Below are positions 33,576 through 43,796 of a stretch of DNA of 64,000 nucleotides, piece by piece; the stretch's first letter is position 1, and every line of letters starts with the position of its first letter. The notes below the pieces were generated by a model, which was given only the letters and a program-made list of their open reading frames with translations, had not been told where the DNA came from and made no database searches. This DNA is from Ailurus styani (Eukaryota > Chordata > Mammalia > Carnivora > Ailuridae), in the NCBI GenBank assembly GCA_002007465.1, contig LNAC01000136.1:403104-467103 (forward strand). Reading direction: 5' to 3'. The position numbers and the translations under genes were made by a program.

Positions 33576-34484
33576 AATGAGTGGCACCGTCTGGGTGGGG
33601 ACTTTGGCAGACTAAAGTCTCACGGCTCGTTGAAGTTGTTGCTCAGCCTCGAATGTTGGCATGTATGGCGAGCAGGGGTTGACAGAGCTTCCCGTTTTTC
33701 CAGAAAAACAAGGAGTCCGGGTTTACAAGGGAAATCTCTTGTATTTTAAATGTTGCCAACTAATTAAAAAAATTTTTAAAACTATTGCCTAGACTTTAAA
33801 AAAACAATTTTTATTGGGTGGGTAAAGTCTGAGAACCGCCAGTTCTTTTCCTCTGGTGAGGACTCTAACCCTTGCCTCTCGAATGTTCTTCTGCCTCGAT
33901 TGTTGAAAATGAGCTGAACGGCTACCGGGCACTTCATTTATAGTCTGTCTTGTCCCCACAGCATTTTAAAGATGCTCTCATTATATATAAGATAATGCGA
34001 GTTAGAAGTAGGTGAACACATCAAAACCATCGTATGATGAAAAGCGGAACCAGAATGAAATTGTATGTGCGCGTCTGTGAGCACGTCAGGGGATCTCACG
34101 TGGGGCGTGGAACTTTCTAGCAACTCGCTCGACACGGAAGCCAGAAGCCTTATCCCCTGGACAGTTTGTGATGTCCTTTAAACAAACTGTGTAACAGAGG
34201 TTGATGCCAAGATCAGAGGCTACTTCCTAAATGGTTTTCAAAGGAACGCAGTGAATCATAAGAGGCAAGGCCCTCATGGCCGGGTTTTATAGGACTTGTT
34301 CTTCTCTATTGTCCTGTGTTAAAAGGCTGATCCTCTGTACCCTAACGTGTAGTGTGGGGACGAGATAATGAGGAGGGCTGAGCTGCAGGTAGAAGTCTTC
34401 TGGTGGTCTACTTGCAGTGGGTAGGGACTGGGGTGGCCATAGAAGATGGAATAGTTTGGGAGACGAGGAGGTAAGAGTTCATCT
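33576..34484. other. Unique DNA
   Basis: No recognised repeat or gene. Confidence 0.35.
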
Positions 34485-34705
34485 CTGGAAGCAGAGGGCT
34501 GGGTTTGAATCCTAGTCCCATCCCTTACTAGTGGTGGAACCTGGGCTAAGTTGCTTTATTTTTCTAAACCTCGGTTTCCCCATCTATGAAATGGGCACGA
34601 TTATGCAACGGGATCACTTTTCTAAGGCACCGTGTGGCTTAACTGATTTAGTTCAAAGAAAGCTCCCTTTGCAGTTCCTGGTATCCAATAAGCATTCCTT
34701 GTATG
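34485..34705 (+). mobile_element. MIR SINE
   Basis: 'GGGTTTGAATCCTAGTCCC', 'GGAACCTGGGCTAAGTTGC', 'AACCTCGGTTTCCCCATC', 'GAAATGGGCACGATTATG' follow MIR order. Confidence 0.85.
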
Positions 34706-34849
34706 TGATGAATTAGAGATGTTGCTAGCAGTGGGGACTTAATTGTCAAAATGATTCAGTGTGCCTGTCTGAGATTTATTTACAGGACTTAAAGTGTTTT
34801 TGTTTCTCATAATAAAATATTTTATTCCACTTAATCCCTGGTCACCAAA

Positions 34850-34960
34850 AATATGTCGAGCACCTATGTACAAAGCATTTTTGCAAGGTTCAGTGGGATG
34901 GCCCCTGGTCTCAAGGAACTTGTATTTTGATTAACAAGATAAATATGCAGGAAGAGTACA
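34850..34960 (+). mobile_element. Ancient interspersed repeat fragment
   Basis: 'GTCGAGCACCTATGTACAAAG', 'CCTGGTCTCAAGGAACTTG' match the same old mammalian pattern as 24095-24245. Confidence 0.5.
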
Positions 34961-35109
34961 AGACAGGGTGGACCAAGGGTCATCCCAGCACTGCTGTGGC
35001 CATTCGGAGACGGCTTGTCACAGTGGTCTGATACCAGAGTAAGCTTTCACAGGCCGATGGTTGACTTTATTATTTTCAGACTAGATTTCTGTAGTTTGAA
35101 TCATTCCAA

Positions 35110-35300
35110 ACACCGTGCAAGAATATTTCCAGCCATGTAACAAATTACAGTGGCGATTCACCTCCGTATTTTTATACGAATCATTACAGGAGAGAGCGTA
35201 CCGACAGCAATTAGCCATGCCTGGCGATTTGTATTAATTAAACTTTATCATGGGTAATTTATGCTGGGCCGTTGTATGCATATTTTAGCATTACAGGGAG
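35110..35300. promoter_or_regulatory. Candidate conserved non-coding element
   Basis: Repeat-free block with homeodomain-type cores (CAATTAGCC at 35209, TTAATTAAAC at 35234, GTAATTTATG), retained CpGs in AT-rich DNA and no reading frame. This texture is typical of deeply conserved developmental enhancers. Conservation itself cannot be seen from one sequence. Confidence 0.3.
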
Positions 35301-35369
35301 TGCTCTTAGCTGCTGGCCTTGGGGTCCGCAGGGAGATGGAGATCTGTGTGACAGGCAGGGCTAGGATCC

Positions 35370-35615
35370 CCGATTGGAAATGCAAGCCCAGAGCAGAGCC
35401 CAGAACGCTGCTCTACCCTTAGCAGCCCCTGTGCCCTGGGGGAAGTTAGGTGGACTCTCTGTGCCTCGGGTTTACCATCGGTGAATGGGGCTATGACTGT
35501 ACTAGTGGCTGCTACATGAGGCGTGCGGTAAAGATGACAGGACTCAGTATCTTTGAAGTCCTTAGAACAGTGTCTGGCAAAGAGCGAGCACGACATGTGT
35601 TAGTTATTATCATCC
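35370..35615 (+). mobile_element. MIR SINE
   Basis: 'GTGCCTCGGGTTTACCATC', 'GTGAATGGGGCTATGACTG', 'CCTTAGAACAGTGTCTGGC' match MIR in order. Confidence 0.75.
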
Positions 35616-36099
35616 GTCCCTCTTGGAACAATCAATATTTAATTTTTCAAGACTGCTGTCTGGTCAGGCTTGGGCATGCGGCCTGTAGTTTCAGAAGGGA
35701 ACACAGCTGACGATGCACAAGGGGATGGAAGCTCATAGCTTTCTGGCACTCTGGACCTCATTAGCTCCAGGACTGTGGAAACAAAGGGCGGGGGCTGGGG
35801 GGGGGTTGCTGTGGGGAGGGTTCCTGTTTCAGACCCAGAAGTTGGGAACGCAGCTCCGGCCTCGGCTGCAGCCCACTCGCTCTGTGACACACGGCAAGCT
35901 CCCCAGGCCCCCAGAGCCCCTTACCGGTGTCTGTAAAAGACGCCTAACCTCTCTCTCCTTCCCAGGTTGAATTTTCATCCGCTCACAATGCACTGGGAGC
36001 AGGTAATCTTCGAGAAATAGGGCTGCCGGTGGGTTGTAGTCTTAGAGTGCTATGAAAAATGAAAGGAGATGTAAATGTCACTACTAACTACGATTGATT
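35616..36099. other. Unique DNA with a G-rich patch
   Basis: GGGCGGGGGCTGGGGGGGGG and a following GGGGAGGG at 35788-35820 could form a G-quadruplex. Frames on both strands overlap. Confidence 0.4.
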
Positions 36100-36113
36100 T
36101 GATTTCAGATTTT

Positions 36114-36308
36114 CTTTTTTTTTTTTTGATTTTATTTATTTATTTGAGAGAGACAGTGAGAGAGCGAACACAAGCAGGGTGCGTGGGAGAGGGAGAAGCA
36201 GGCTTCCCACTGAGCAGGGAGCCTGATGCGGGGCTCGATCCCAGGACTCTGGGGTCATGACCTGAGCCGAAGGCAGTTGACCAACCAGCTGAGCCACCCA
36301 GGCGCCCC
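36114..36308 (-). mobile_element. CAN-SINE
   Basis: T run, 'GATTTTATTTATTTATTTG', 'GAACACAAGCAGGGTGCG', 'GGGGCTCGATCCCAGGACTC', 'AGGCGCCCC'. Flanks share TGATTTCAGATTT. Confidence 0.94.
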
Positions 36309-36844
36309 TGATTTCAGATTTCATAGCAATTCATGTATGTAGTATTCATCCTGTGAGATAACGACATTTTACCGTATTACCCTGCAGGAGCCCAGTAAAG
36401 ACTTCACTGATTGCTCAGCTTCTGTGTTTCTCCAGGTTCCCTATTTCCCGTCGGAGAAGTGACTTGAGTCTCAGGGTGTGTGCTTTCGAACCCTAGTTCC
36501 CAACAAAGTTCTGGTCTTCGTGCCGAGAGCCAGCTCTCACGCCCATCGGTGCGGCTCCCGTACACATCTGGCTTCTGAGCGCTCCTTTCGGGGGCTTGCT
36601 CAGCCACGAGAGGCTGTAGAGCGATGGACACGTACACGGGCCACGGATAGGAATCCACGCCGGCCCCTGGAGCTGCACCCGCAGGACGGGGAGGGCGATC
36701 TTGGCGCGGAGCCAGGCTCTCAGCCCACTCGTGTCTGAAAATGCGTGCATGATATCATGACTTCTCTCTTGGAGTGGTTCATTTTCGTTTTCCTTAGAGG
36801 AAAATTCTTGCCCATTCTCCCACAATTACTCTTCAAATGAAATT
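36309..36844. other. Unique DNA, CpG-bearing
   Basis: CpGs are relatively frequent at 36520-36730. Overlapping frames on both strands, no domain recognised. Confidence 0.35.
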
Positions 36845-37557
36845 TATAATTATTTTGTCAACTTCTTAAAAAACAGCCCATTGGTGTTTTGAATGCGATT
36901 GCACTAAATATATAGAATAATTTGGGAGAAATATTCACTGTCACAGTCCAGGAACGTGGTATGGTTCCCCTCATCTGCTTTTTTAAACACCTTTCCTCTC
37001 TTCCTCCCTCCCTCCCTCTCTTTCTTACCTCACTAAGTGAAATTTTGTACATTTATTTATGTAGGTCCTACACTTTTCCTGTTTTTATTTCTAGATATTT
37101 TGTATTTTGTTTTTGATTGCAATAGTGAACAGACTGTTCTTAAATTATATCTTGTAACTGGTGTTTGCTGATTATAGAAGAGCTGTTGATTTTTGTACAT
37201 TTATAAGTGGGCTTAAAAGCTCGTTTACTGAATTGCCTAAAAATGGGAACTGATGTCGCCTGCATTTGTTCTGTTCACGAGCACAGAACAAAAAAGTCTG
37301 AGGAGCATAGATTTTTGTTTTATTCTCTGTCAGCCTGGATCTCTCTGTTTATTTGCTGTGGCATCCCTAGTACCTACCTCAGGATTTACCACAGTATGCA
37401 CTTGGTAAACGTGTGTGGAATATTTCATTTTCTCAATTCCGTAATAATTTTTCAGTACTGTTTTGACTTTTTTGAGAATAGCGATTATATCATCCCCAAA
37501 TAATAACAATTTTTGTCTGATTTCTAGTATTTTTTTTCATTCTTTCATTTTAATTCT

Positions 37558-38148
37558 TTTTTTTTTTTTAAACTTTTGGCTCCTTTCCAGCTTACCCAAC
37601 TGCCCCCTCGGCCCCGAGCCTCCAGCAGCCACCAGTCTGTTCTTGGCGTCTTTGAGCTTGGGTTTGTCTTTGTGGTTGTTTAAATTCCACATGTGGGGTC
37701 TTTCTCTGGCTGGCTGACTCCACTTCAGATCCATCCATGTTGCAAATGGCAAGATTCCATTTCTTTTTTTTTTTTTTTTAATGGATGAATAGTATTGTGT
37801 ATGTGTAGGTTTCTCATAATGTCTTTATCTGTTCATCCATTGATGGATGCTTGGGTTGTTTCCATATCTTGGCTGATGTAGACAGTGCTGCAGTGGACGG
37901 AGGGTGCATATGTCTTTGCAAATTAGTGTTTTTGTTTTCTTTGGATAAATACCTGGTAGTGTGAGTACTGGATCACATGGTAGTTCCATTTTTAATTTTT
38001 GTGCAGCCTCCATACTGTTTTCTAGAGTAACTGCACTAATTTGCATTCCCACCAATAGCGCACGAGGGTTTCTTTTTCTCCACATCCTCACCGACACTTG
38101 TTTTTTCTTGTCTTTTTCGTCATAGCTAGGATGAACCTAGGACTTTAA
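37558..38148 (-). mobile_element. 5'-truncated L1 inserted into the older L1
   Basis: T run (complement of poly-A), 3' UTR-like GC-rich bases, then antisense ORF2 C-terminus. The minus-strand frame at 37825-38097 includes MSVRMWRKRNPRALLVGM and MELPCDPVLTLPGIYPKKTK, classic L1 ORF2 end motifs. Target-site duplication TTCATTTTAATTCT (ending 37557) / TTCCATTTTAATTCT (38149-38163). The RT and endonuclease parts are missing. Confidence 0.88.
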
Positions 38149-38452
38149 TTCCATTTTAATTCTCATCTTGTATTTGGCTATAACTTGCAGTACGGTGGTT
38201 AGTGATATTCACCATAGTAGGCATTCTTATTTTGGTCCTGAAATTCATGGAGTATGTTTAGGTGTTTTACTATTAGAATTTGAGAAAGATTTCTTTATTA
38301 TGGTGACTTTATTCTTGGTTTACTAGAGTTATTTTGTTTTAAATCAGGAATAGAGTCAGTATATATATATTGATGATTATTTGATTATCCAACTTTGACT
38401 TCTGTGATAACTTATTTTTCTATATATGCTATAGTACAGTATTCTTGAATTC

Positions 38453-38590
38453 CTAGAATAATAGGGGGTTATTCTAAATAACCCCCTGTTATTCTAGTAA
38501 TATATTCTATATACTCTATATTACATATATAGAATATATATAGAATATATATTCTATAATATTCTAATAACCCCTGTTATTCTAGTAATG
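38453..38590. repeat. AT-rich palindrome with repeated arm
   Basis: Arms 38453-38473 and 38477-38497 pair over 21 bp with one G-T wobble around a 3 nt loop (core AGGGGGTTATT / AATAACCCCCT). It is followed by about 65 bp of TATATTCTATA/TATAGAATATA-type DNA and a second copy of the right arm (TAACCCCTGTTATTCTAGTAA, near 38567-38588). It lies inside the old L1. Confidence 0.9.
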
Positions 38591-38800
38591 CCAAATCTGA
38601 TTTGCTATTTTTTCTTATGATATTATGTCTGTATTCATAAACTAGATTTTCTTTTGTGGTTTTTATTTATTATGCTAACTTGATAGATTAAAACATTTTC
38701 TATTTTTTTTTCTATGCTGTGATAGAATATAAATCATGTGGGAATTACCTGTTCCTAAAGGTTTGGCAGAACTCACCTCTAAAATTAAGAGCAGTGGTAG

Positions 38801-38989
38801 CCTTTTATTTCGTCTTCTTTCTTTCTTACTATTTAATACAGCACGTCTATTAAATAATTAAAAAAATTAGAATACAACACATGGCCAGTAAGTAGACCAG
38901 TCACTTGTATTGCTGCTCTCCAGTGAAAAGCACTAAAACCTTTTGGTTTATTTTCTTCTAAACCTTTTTCCTATGTGTAAGCACACACA
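38801..38989. other. AT-rich DNA, unassigned
   Basis: No clear repeat or gene. Confidence 0.3.
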
Positions 38990-39365
38990 AATATACATAA
39001 ATTACATAGGTTATTTTAACAAATGTTATTCTGCATGTTATTTTGTAATATTTTGAACATCTTTTTACATCAGAATTAATCGGCATCATTTTCATGGGTT
39101 GCATAGTATTTCATAATGTAAACATGTATTAATTTATTTACGCTAGTTCTCTATTAATGAATATTTAGATTGTCACTATTCTTTACTACATAAAATGTTG
39201 AGCAGCCATTCCTATACAGACCTCTTTGCTTAATTTATCCCCTCCTCGTGGCAAAGTCCAAGAAATGTAATTACTGGGTCAAAAGGTAGTGAGTATTTTT
39301 AAGTACACATTTTGTCAAATTGCCTTCCAGAAATGTTCAATTTATAGCATATGAGGGTGTCATTT
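38990..39365 (-). mobile_element. Ancient L1 3' region
   Basis: 'ACATCTTTTTACATCAG', 'AGATTGTCACTATTC', 'TGTTGAGCAGCCATTCC', 'GTAATTACTGGGTCAAAAGG', 'GTCAAATTGCCTTCCAGAAA' match the antisense of old mammalian L1 ORF2 end/3' region. Confidence 0.65.
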
Positions 39366-40039
39366 ACCTATAACTATCATGGATAAATTTATAAAAGAAA
39401 ATTACCTGACGATCATTAAGCATGTGACCACAGGAGGGCCCATATCCCTGGGATGGATGAGAAAAGCCTCCAGCCTGGCAGGCATTGATAGTAACCTGGC
39501 TAATCTAATTAATTGCATTGTACTTAGCAGTCTGGGGCATTCAGGGTACACATGGTACTGGCATCAAGCCAGGCCTCAGAGACTTATAGACTGGCTGCCA
39601 GTTCCAATTCCTGTCCCTTTCACGTGCTCAGGGGCTGTGAACCAACCTCTCTTGTGACCACCTTGCCACCTTCCCTGCCTTGGGAATACCAGAAGAAAAC
39701 CACAAACTTTGGAATAGCACTTTTTTGTTTTTGTTTTTGTTGTTGTTGTTGTTTTGATCAAAGTAAAATTTGTTATATGAGAAAAAAAATTTAGGGAATA
39801 TAGAAGTGTATAAAACAGAAATGGAAATTTTCAACCCCACGTTCCAGAATCAGTTGCCATTTGCAGTTTGGCTTCTGCCATTCCAGGCTTTGGTTGCTTG
39901 GTGGTTTTCTCTGCAGGAGCGTAAATTGGAGGGCAGATATCTTCTGACCATAGGCAACAAGGAAACTAACACGGACTGAAATGGGGTTTGGGTTACTTTG
40001 CCATATTTAATTTCATGACATTTCTCCCACTAATATGCT
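39366..40039. other. Unique DNA
   Basis: Contains a (TTTTTG)/(TTG)n tract at 39721-39755. No gene called. Confidence 0.35.
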
Positions 40040-40150
40040 ATTTTACCCTGGGGAAATATGTTTAAGGTTGTTAGATACTAAGTGGCAGAGCTTGGATTTG
40101 GACCAAAGTCTGTTTCCATGATGCTCATTCCTGTTTTGGAGGCCCTGTCT
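40040..40150 (+). mobile_element. MIR 3' half
   Basis: 'ACTAAGTGGCAGAGCTTGG', 'ATTTGGACCAAAGTCTG' match MIR '…AGTAAGTGGCAGAGC…ATTTGAACCCA'. Confidence 0.65.
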
Positions 40151-40164
40151 AAACCCGAACTAAG

Positions 40165-40365
40165 CACGATTGTCATTAGCCACATATGGCCATTTAAATT
40201 TAAATTAATTAAAATTAGATACAAATTTACAATTCAGTCCCTCGATTTCACTATAATTCAAATGCTCAATAGGCACATGTGAGTAGTCACTACTAAAGAG
40301 CATAAAGACTAGAGAGAGAACATTTGCATCATTATAGAAAGTTCTGTTTGACAAACATGGAATCA
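40165..40365. mobile_element. MER-type repeat, probable DNA transposon relic
   Basis: 'CATTAGCCACATATGGCC', 'ATTTAAATTTAAATTAATTA', 'TCAAATGCTCAATAGGCAC', 'ATTATAGAAAGTTCTGTTTG' match the widespread element '…CACTAGCCACATGTGGCTATTTAAATTTAAATTAATTAAAATTAAA…AGAAAGTTCTATTGGACAG'. I recognise the repeat but not its exact name. Confidence 0.65.
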
Positions 40366-40480
40366 CTGAAGTCAGAGAAATCATGAATAGAGAGCTTTTT
40401 AAAAAGTTTTTATTTAAATTCCAGTTAGTTAACATACAGTGTAATGTTAGTTTTAGGTGTATGATAGAAACTTCCATACA

Positions 40481-40689
40481 GGGGCACCTGGATGGCTCAG
40501 TCATTAAGCATCTGCCTTTGACTCAGGTCGTGATCCCAGGGTCTTGGGATGGAGCCCCGCTTTGGACTCCCTGCTCAGAGGAAGGCCTGCTTCTCCCTCT
40601 CCCCCCCCCCTTGTGTTCCCTCTCTCGCTGTGTCTCTCTCTGTCAAATAAGTAAATAAAAAAAAAAATCTAAACAAACAAAACACAAGA
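40481..40689 (+). mobile_element. CAN-SINE inserted in the L1 3' end
   Basis: 'GGGGCACCTGGATGGCTCAG', 'CTGCCTTTGACTCAGGTCG', C-rich/(CT)n, (AAAT)n, poly-A. Target-site duplication CTTCCATACA (40471-40480) / TTTCCATACA (40690-40699). Confidence 0.95.
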
Positions 40690-40830
40690 TTTCCATACAA
40701 CATTCAGTGCTCATCACAGCAAGTGCCCTCCTTAGTCCCCATCACCTAGTTCATGCGCCCCCCACCCACCTGCCTCTGGTAACTTATCAGTTTGTTCTCT
40801 CTAGTTAGGAGTCTGTTTCTTGGTATGCCT

Positions 40831-40868
40831 CTCTCTCTCTCTCTCCCTCTCTCTCTCTCTCCCCCCCT
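40831..40868. repeat. (CT)n microsatellite ending at an N (40869)
   Basis: (CT) runs and a C run within the L1 3' UTR, where carnivore L1s carry such a tract. The N marks an unresolved length. Confidence 0.85.
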
Positions 40869-42351
40869 NTCTTTCCTTGTTTTGTTTCTTGGATTCCACA
40901 CATGAGTGAAGTCATATGGTATTTGTCTTTCTCTGACTTATTTCTCTTAGCATAATACTCTCTAGCTCTATCCATGTTGTTTCAAATGGCCAGGTTTCAT
41001 TCTTTTTTATGGCTGAGTAATATTCCATTGTATATCTATACCACATCTTCTTTCAGTATCAATCATGGGACACTTGGGCTGTTTTCATAATTTGGCTGTT
41101 GTAGATAATGCTGCTATAAACATCAGGGTGCATGTATCTATCCTTTGAGTTATTATTTTTGTATTCTTTAGGTAAATACCTAGTAGTGCAGTTGCTGGAT
41201 CATATGGTAGTTCTATTTTTAACTTTCTGAGGAATATCCATACTGTCTTCCAGAGTGGCTGCAGCAGTTTGCATTCCCACCAACAGTACAAGAGGGTTCT
41301 CCTTTCTCCACATCCTCACCGACACTTGTTTCTTGTGTTGATTTTTGCCATTCTGACAGGTGTGAGGTGATATCTCATTGTAGCTTTGATTTGTATTTCC
41401 CTGATAGTAAGTGATGTTGAGCATCTTTTCATGTGTCTATTGGCCATATGTATGTCTTCTTTGGAAAAATATCTTTTCATGTCTTCTGCCCATTTTTGAT
41501 TGGATTATTCACTTTCTGGGTATTGAGTTTTAGAAGTTCTTTATATATCTTGGATACTAACCCTTCATTGAATATGTCATTTGCAAATATTTTCTCCCAT
41601 TCTGTAGGTTGCCTTTTAGTTTTGTTGACTGTTTCCTTCACTTTGCGGGAGCTTTTTCTTTTGATGAAATCCCAATAGTTTATTTTTGCTTTTGTTGCCC
41701 TTGCCTTAGGAGACTGTCTGGAAAGAAGTTGCTATGACTGATGTCGGAGACATCGCTAACTGTGCTCTGTTCTAGGATTTTTATTGTTTCAGGTCTCACA
41801 TTTAGGTCTTTAATCCATTTTGAATTTATTTTTGTGTGTGGTGTAAGAAAGTGGCCCAGGTTCATTCTTGTGCGTGCTGATGTCCAGTTTGCCCAACACC
41901 ATTTGTTGAATAGACTTTCTTTTTTCTATTGTATCTTCTTTCCCGGTTTGTTGAAGATTAATTGACCATATAGTTGTGGGTTTATTTCTGGGTTTTCTGT
42001 TCTGTTCTGTTGATCTATGTGTCTGTTGTTATGCCAGTACCATACTGTTTTGATGATTTCAGTGTTGTGTTGTAGCTTGAAGTCCAGAATTGTGATGCCT
42101 CCAGCTTTGGTTTTCTTTTTCAAGGTTGTTTTGGCTGTTCGGGGTCTTTTGTGGTTCCGTACAAATTTTAGGATTGTTTTCTCTAGCTCTGTGAAAAATA
42201 CCACTGGTATTTTGATAGGCATTGCATTAAATGTATAGATAAGGGCGGGGTTTTTTGTTTTGTTTTTTGTTTTTTTAAAGTTCTGTTCTACTACATTTAA
42301 TAGACTCTCATGCTCTAGATTTGGAAAGATAGCACTGAAAACCTGCTTGTT

Positions 42352-42504
42352 AAGAAATGGGACGGGTGGATTAGTGAGTTAAGTGCCTGACTCTTGGTTT
42401 TGTCTCAGGTCATGATGTTAGGGTCGTGAGATCGAGCCCCACGTTGGGCCCCACACTCGGNGAAATAAATAAATAAATAAATCTTTAAAAAAAAAAAAAA
42501 AGAA
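42352..42504 (+). mobile_element. CAN-SINE copy 1 of a tandem pair, interior missing at an N
   Basis: Head 'GGGACGGGTGGATTAGTGAG' to 'GGGCCCCACACTCGG', then N at 42461, then only the tail (AAAT)n 'CTTTAAAA' and poly-A. The CT-rich middle is absent. Flanks AAGAAAT on both sides of the SINE. Confidence 0.75.
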
Positions 42505-42649
42505 AAGAAATGGGACAGGTGGATTAGTGAGTTAAGTGCCTGACTCTTGGTTTTGTCTCAGGTCATGATGTTAGGGTCATGAGATCGAGCCCCACGTTGG
42601 GCCCCACACTCGGCATGGACTCTGCTTGAGATGCTCTCTCTCCCTCTCC

Positions 42650-42997
42650 TTCTGCCTCTTCCCTCGCTTTCTCTCTCTCTCAAATCAGTAAGTAAATCTT
42701 TTTTTTTTTTTAAGCTTTTATTTATTTGACAGAGAGAGACAGCGAGAGAGGGAACACAAGCAGGGGGAGAGAGAGAGGGAGAAGCAGGCTTCCTGCTGAG
42801 CTGGGAGCCCGATGTAGGGCTCNTTCTGCCTCTTCCCTCGCTTTCTCTCTCTCTCAAATCAGTAAGTAAATCTTTTTTTTTTTTTTAAGGTTTTATTTAT
42901 TTGACAGAGAGAGACAGTGAGAGAGGGAACACAAGCAGGGGGAGAGAGAGAGGGAGAAGCAGGCTTCCTGCTGAGCTGGGAGCCCGATGTAGGGCTC
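42650..42997. repeat. ~173 bp segment repeated across an N (42823)
   Basis: 42650-42822 and 42824-42997 both run from 'TTCTGCCTCTTCCCTCGC' to 'CCCGATGTAGGGCTC'. Differences are one T in a homopolymer and a few substitutions (AAGC versus AAGG; CAGCGAG versus CAGTGAG). Junction is exact, so an unmerged contig or haplotig overlap is likely. Confidence 0.9.
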
Positions 42998-43068
42998 GAT
43001 CCCAGGATCCTGGGATCACGACCTGAGCCAAAGGCAGATGCTTAATGACTGAGCCACTCAGGTGCCCC
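42873..43068 (-). mobile_element. CAN-SINE nested in the tail of another SINE
   Basis: Poly-T, 'AAGGTTTTATTTATTTGAC', 'GGAACACAAGCAGGGGGAG', 'GGGCTCGATCCCAGGATCC', 'CTTAATGACTGAGCC', 'GGTGCCCC'. Target duplication GTAAGTAAAT, taken from the host SINE tail. 42700-42822 is the duplicated beginning of the same element. Confidence 0.92.
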
Positions 43069-43099
43069 GTAAGTAAATAAATCTTAAAAAAAAAAAAAA

Positions 43100-43754
43100 A
43101 AAGAGAGGAGAGGAAAGGAGACAAAACCTGGTAGGTCCAAAGTTTACAAATGAAGTGTTGATCACCTTTTACAAACTTTCTGCTCGGATTGGGATACAGA
43201 TGTTCTAAGAAATACATTCACTGTAAATTTGAACGTATCTGAAGAGGGAGTATCAGCAAGTACATACCTCCTCTTTTTCCTTTTTTCTTTTCCCAGAAAA
43301 AAAAAATGAAGGTCCTATGTTTTTTTCCCCTTCTGTATGTTTATAAAACTAGCAGGATGGGAGAAGATGCCAGCACCCCGAGTTTTGACACGTGCTCTCC
43401 TGGGGAAGTTCCCAGGGCTTCTTTCACTGGTCAGTGCACCTGGGCCTCTGGTAGCAGCACAGTGAATGAAACCGGGGAAGCAAGCCCATATTGGGGCAGA
43501 CGCGGTGCGGGTTGGCAGCATCTTGGAGGAAACACTGCTTCGTCTGCCTGCCATTTAGTAGGTGCTTAATGCATAAATGTGATGCCGTCATGTATTTAAA
43601 CAAAGAACTGCCTTAGATTTCCTGGACAGTCCATAGGATTGAACTGTGGATGTGGCTAGAAAGGAAGCTGGGATGTTTTCCAGTGCTGTTGAAACTATTG
43701 GAAAACATTTTGTTGTGTGATATTTAGTATAGTTGTGAAACTCAGGGTACATAC
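43100..43754. other. Unique DNA
   Basis: Two overlapping frames on opposite strands at 43306-43569; no gene called. Confidence 0.35.
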
Positions 43755-43796
43755 TGTGCGTGTGTGTGTGTGCGTGCGCGCGCACGCGTGCGCGCG
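43755..43796. repeat. 42 bp alternating purine-pyrimidine tract (Z-DNA type)
   Basis: Twenty-one consecutive TG, CG or CA steps with no break. The last 20 bases (43777-43796) are a perfect palindrome centred on ACGCGT. Many CpGs survive here although the surroundings are CpG-poor. Confidence 0.95.

Larger units (their letters stand above)
36845..38800 (-). mobile_element. Ancient L1 (ORF2 part), split by a younger L1
   Basis: 36845-37557 and 38149-38800 read as one degraded antisense L1 ORF2. Matching phrases include 'GCGATTGCACTAAATATATAG', 'GATTGCAATAGTGAACAGAC', 'GTACATTTATAAG', 'GAATAGCGATTATATCATCC', then after the insertion 'GGCATTCTTATTTTGGTCC' and 'GGTTTGGCAGAACTCACC'. They correspond in order to the L1 ORF2 segment. 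No frame survives. Confidence 0.75.
40395..42240 (-). mobile_element. 5'-truncated carnivore L1 (3' UTR and ORF2 C-terminal half)
   Basis: From low to high coordinate: 3' end ('TTTTTATTTAAATTCCAGTTAG'-type start), 3' UTR with 'CATCACCTAGTTCATGCGCC', then antisense ORF2. Minus-strand fragments read [19 protein letters not shown] (41085-41291), [18 protein letters not shown] (41200-41424), [17 protein letters not shown] (41680-41865) and [19 protein letters not shown] (41926-42222). Frames are broken by shifts and stops, so it is dead. It ends abruptly at about 42240. A SINE at 40481-40689 interrupts its 3' end. Confidence 0.93.
42505..43098 (+). mobile_element. CAN-SINE copy 2 of the tandem pair, split by a nested SINE
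   Basis: Same head as copy 1 with two differences over about 108 bp (GGACAGG, GGTCATG), then the CT-rich body to 'CAAATCAGTAAGTAAATC'. Interrupted by a minus-strand SINE and resuming with 'GTAAGTAAATAAATC' and poly-A. Includes the duplicated block described at 42650-42997. Confidence 0.8.

Noticed and set aside
41085..42222. Reverse transcriptase-related frames as a possible gene
   Set aside because: They are broken pieces of L1 ORF2 lacking the endonuclease and catalytic RT region; a dead retrotransposon.
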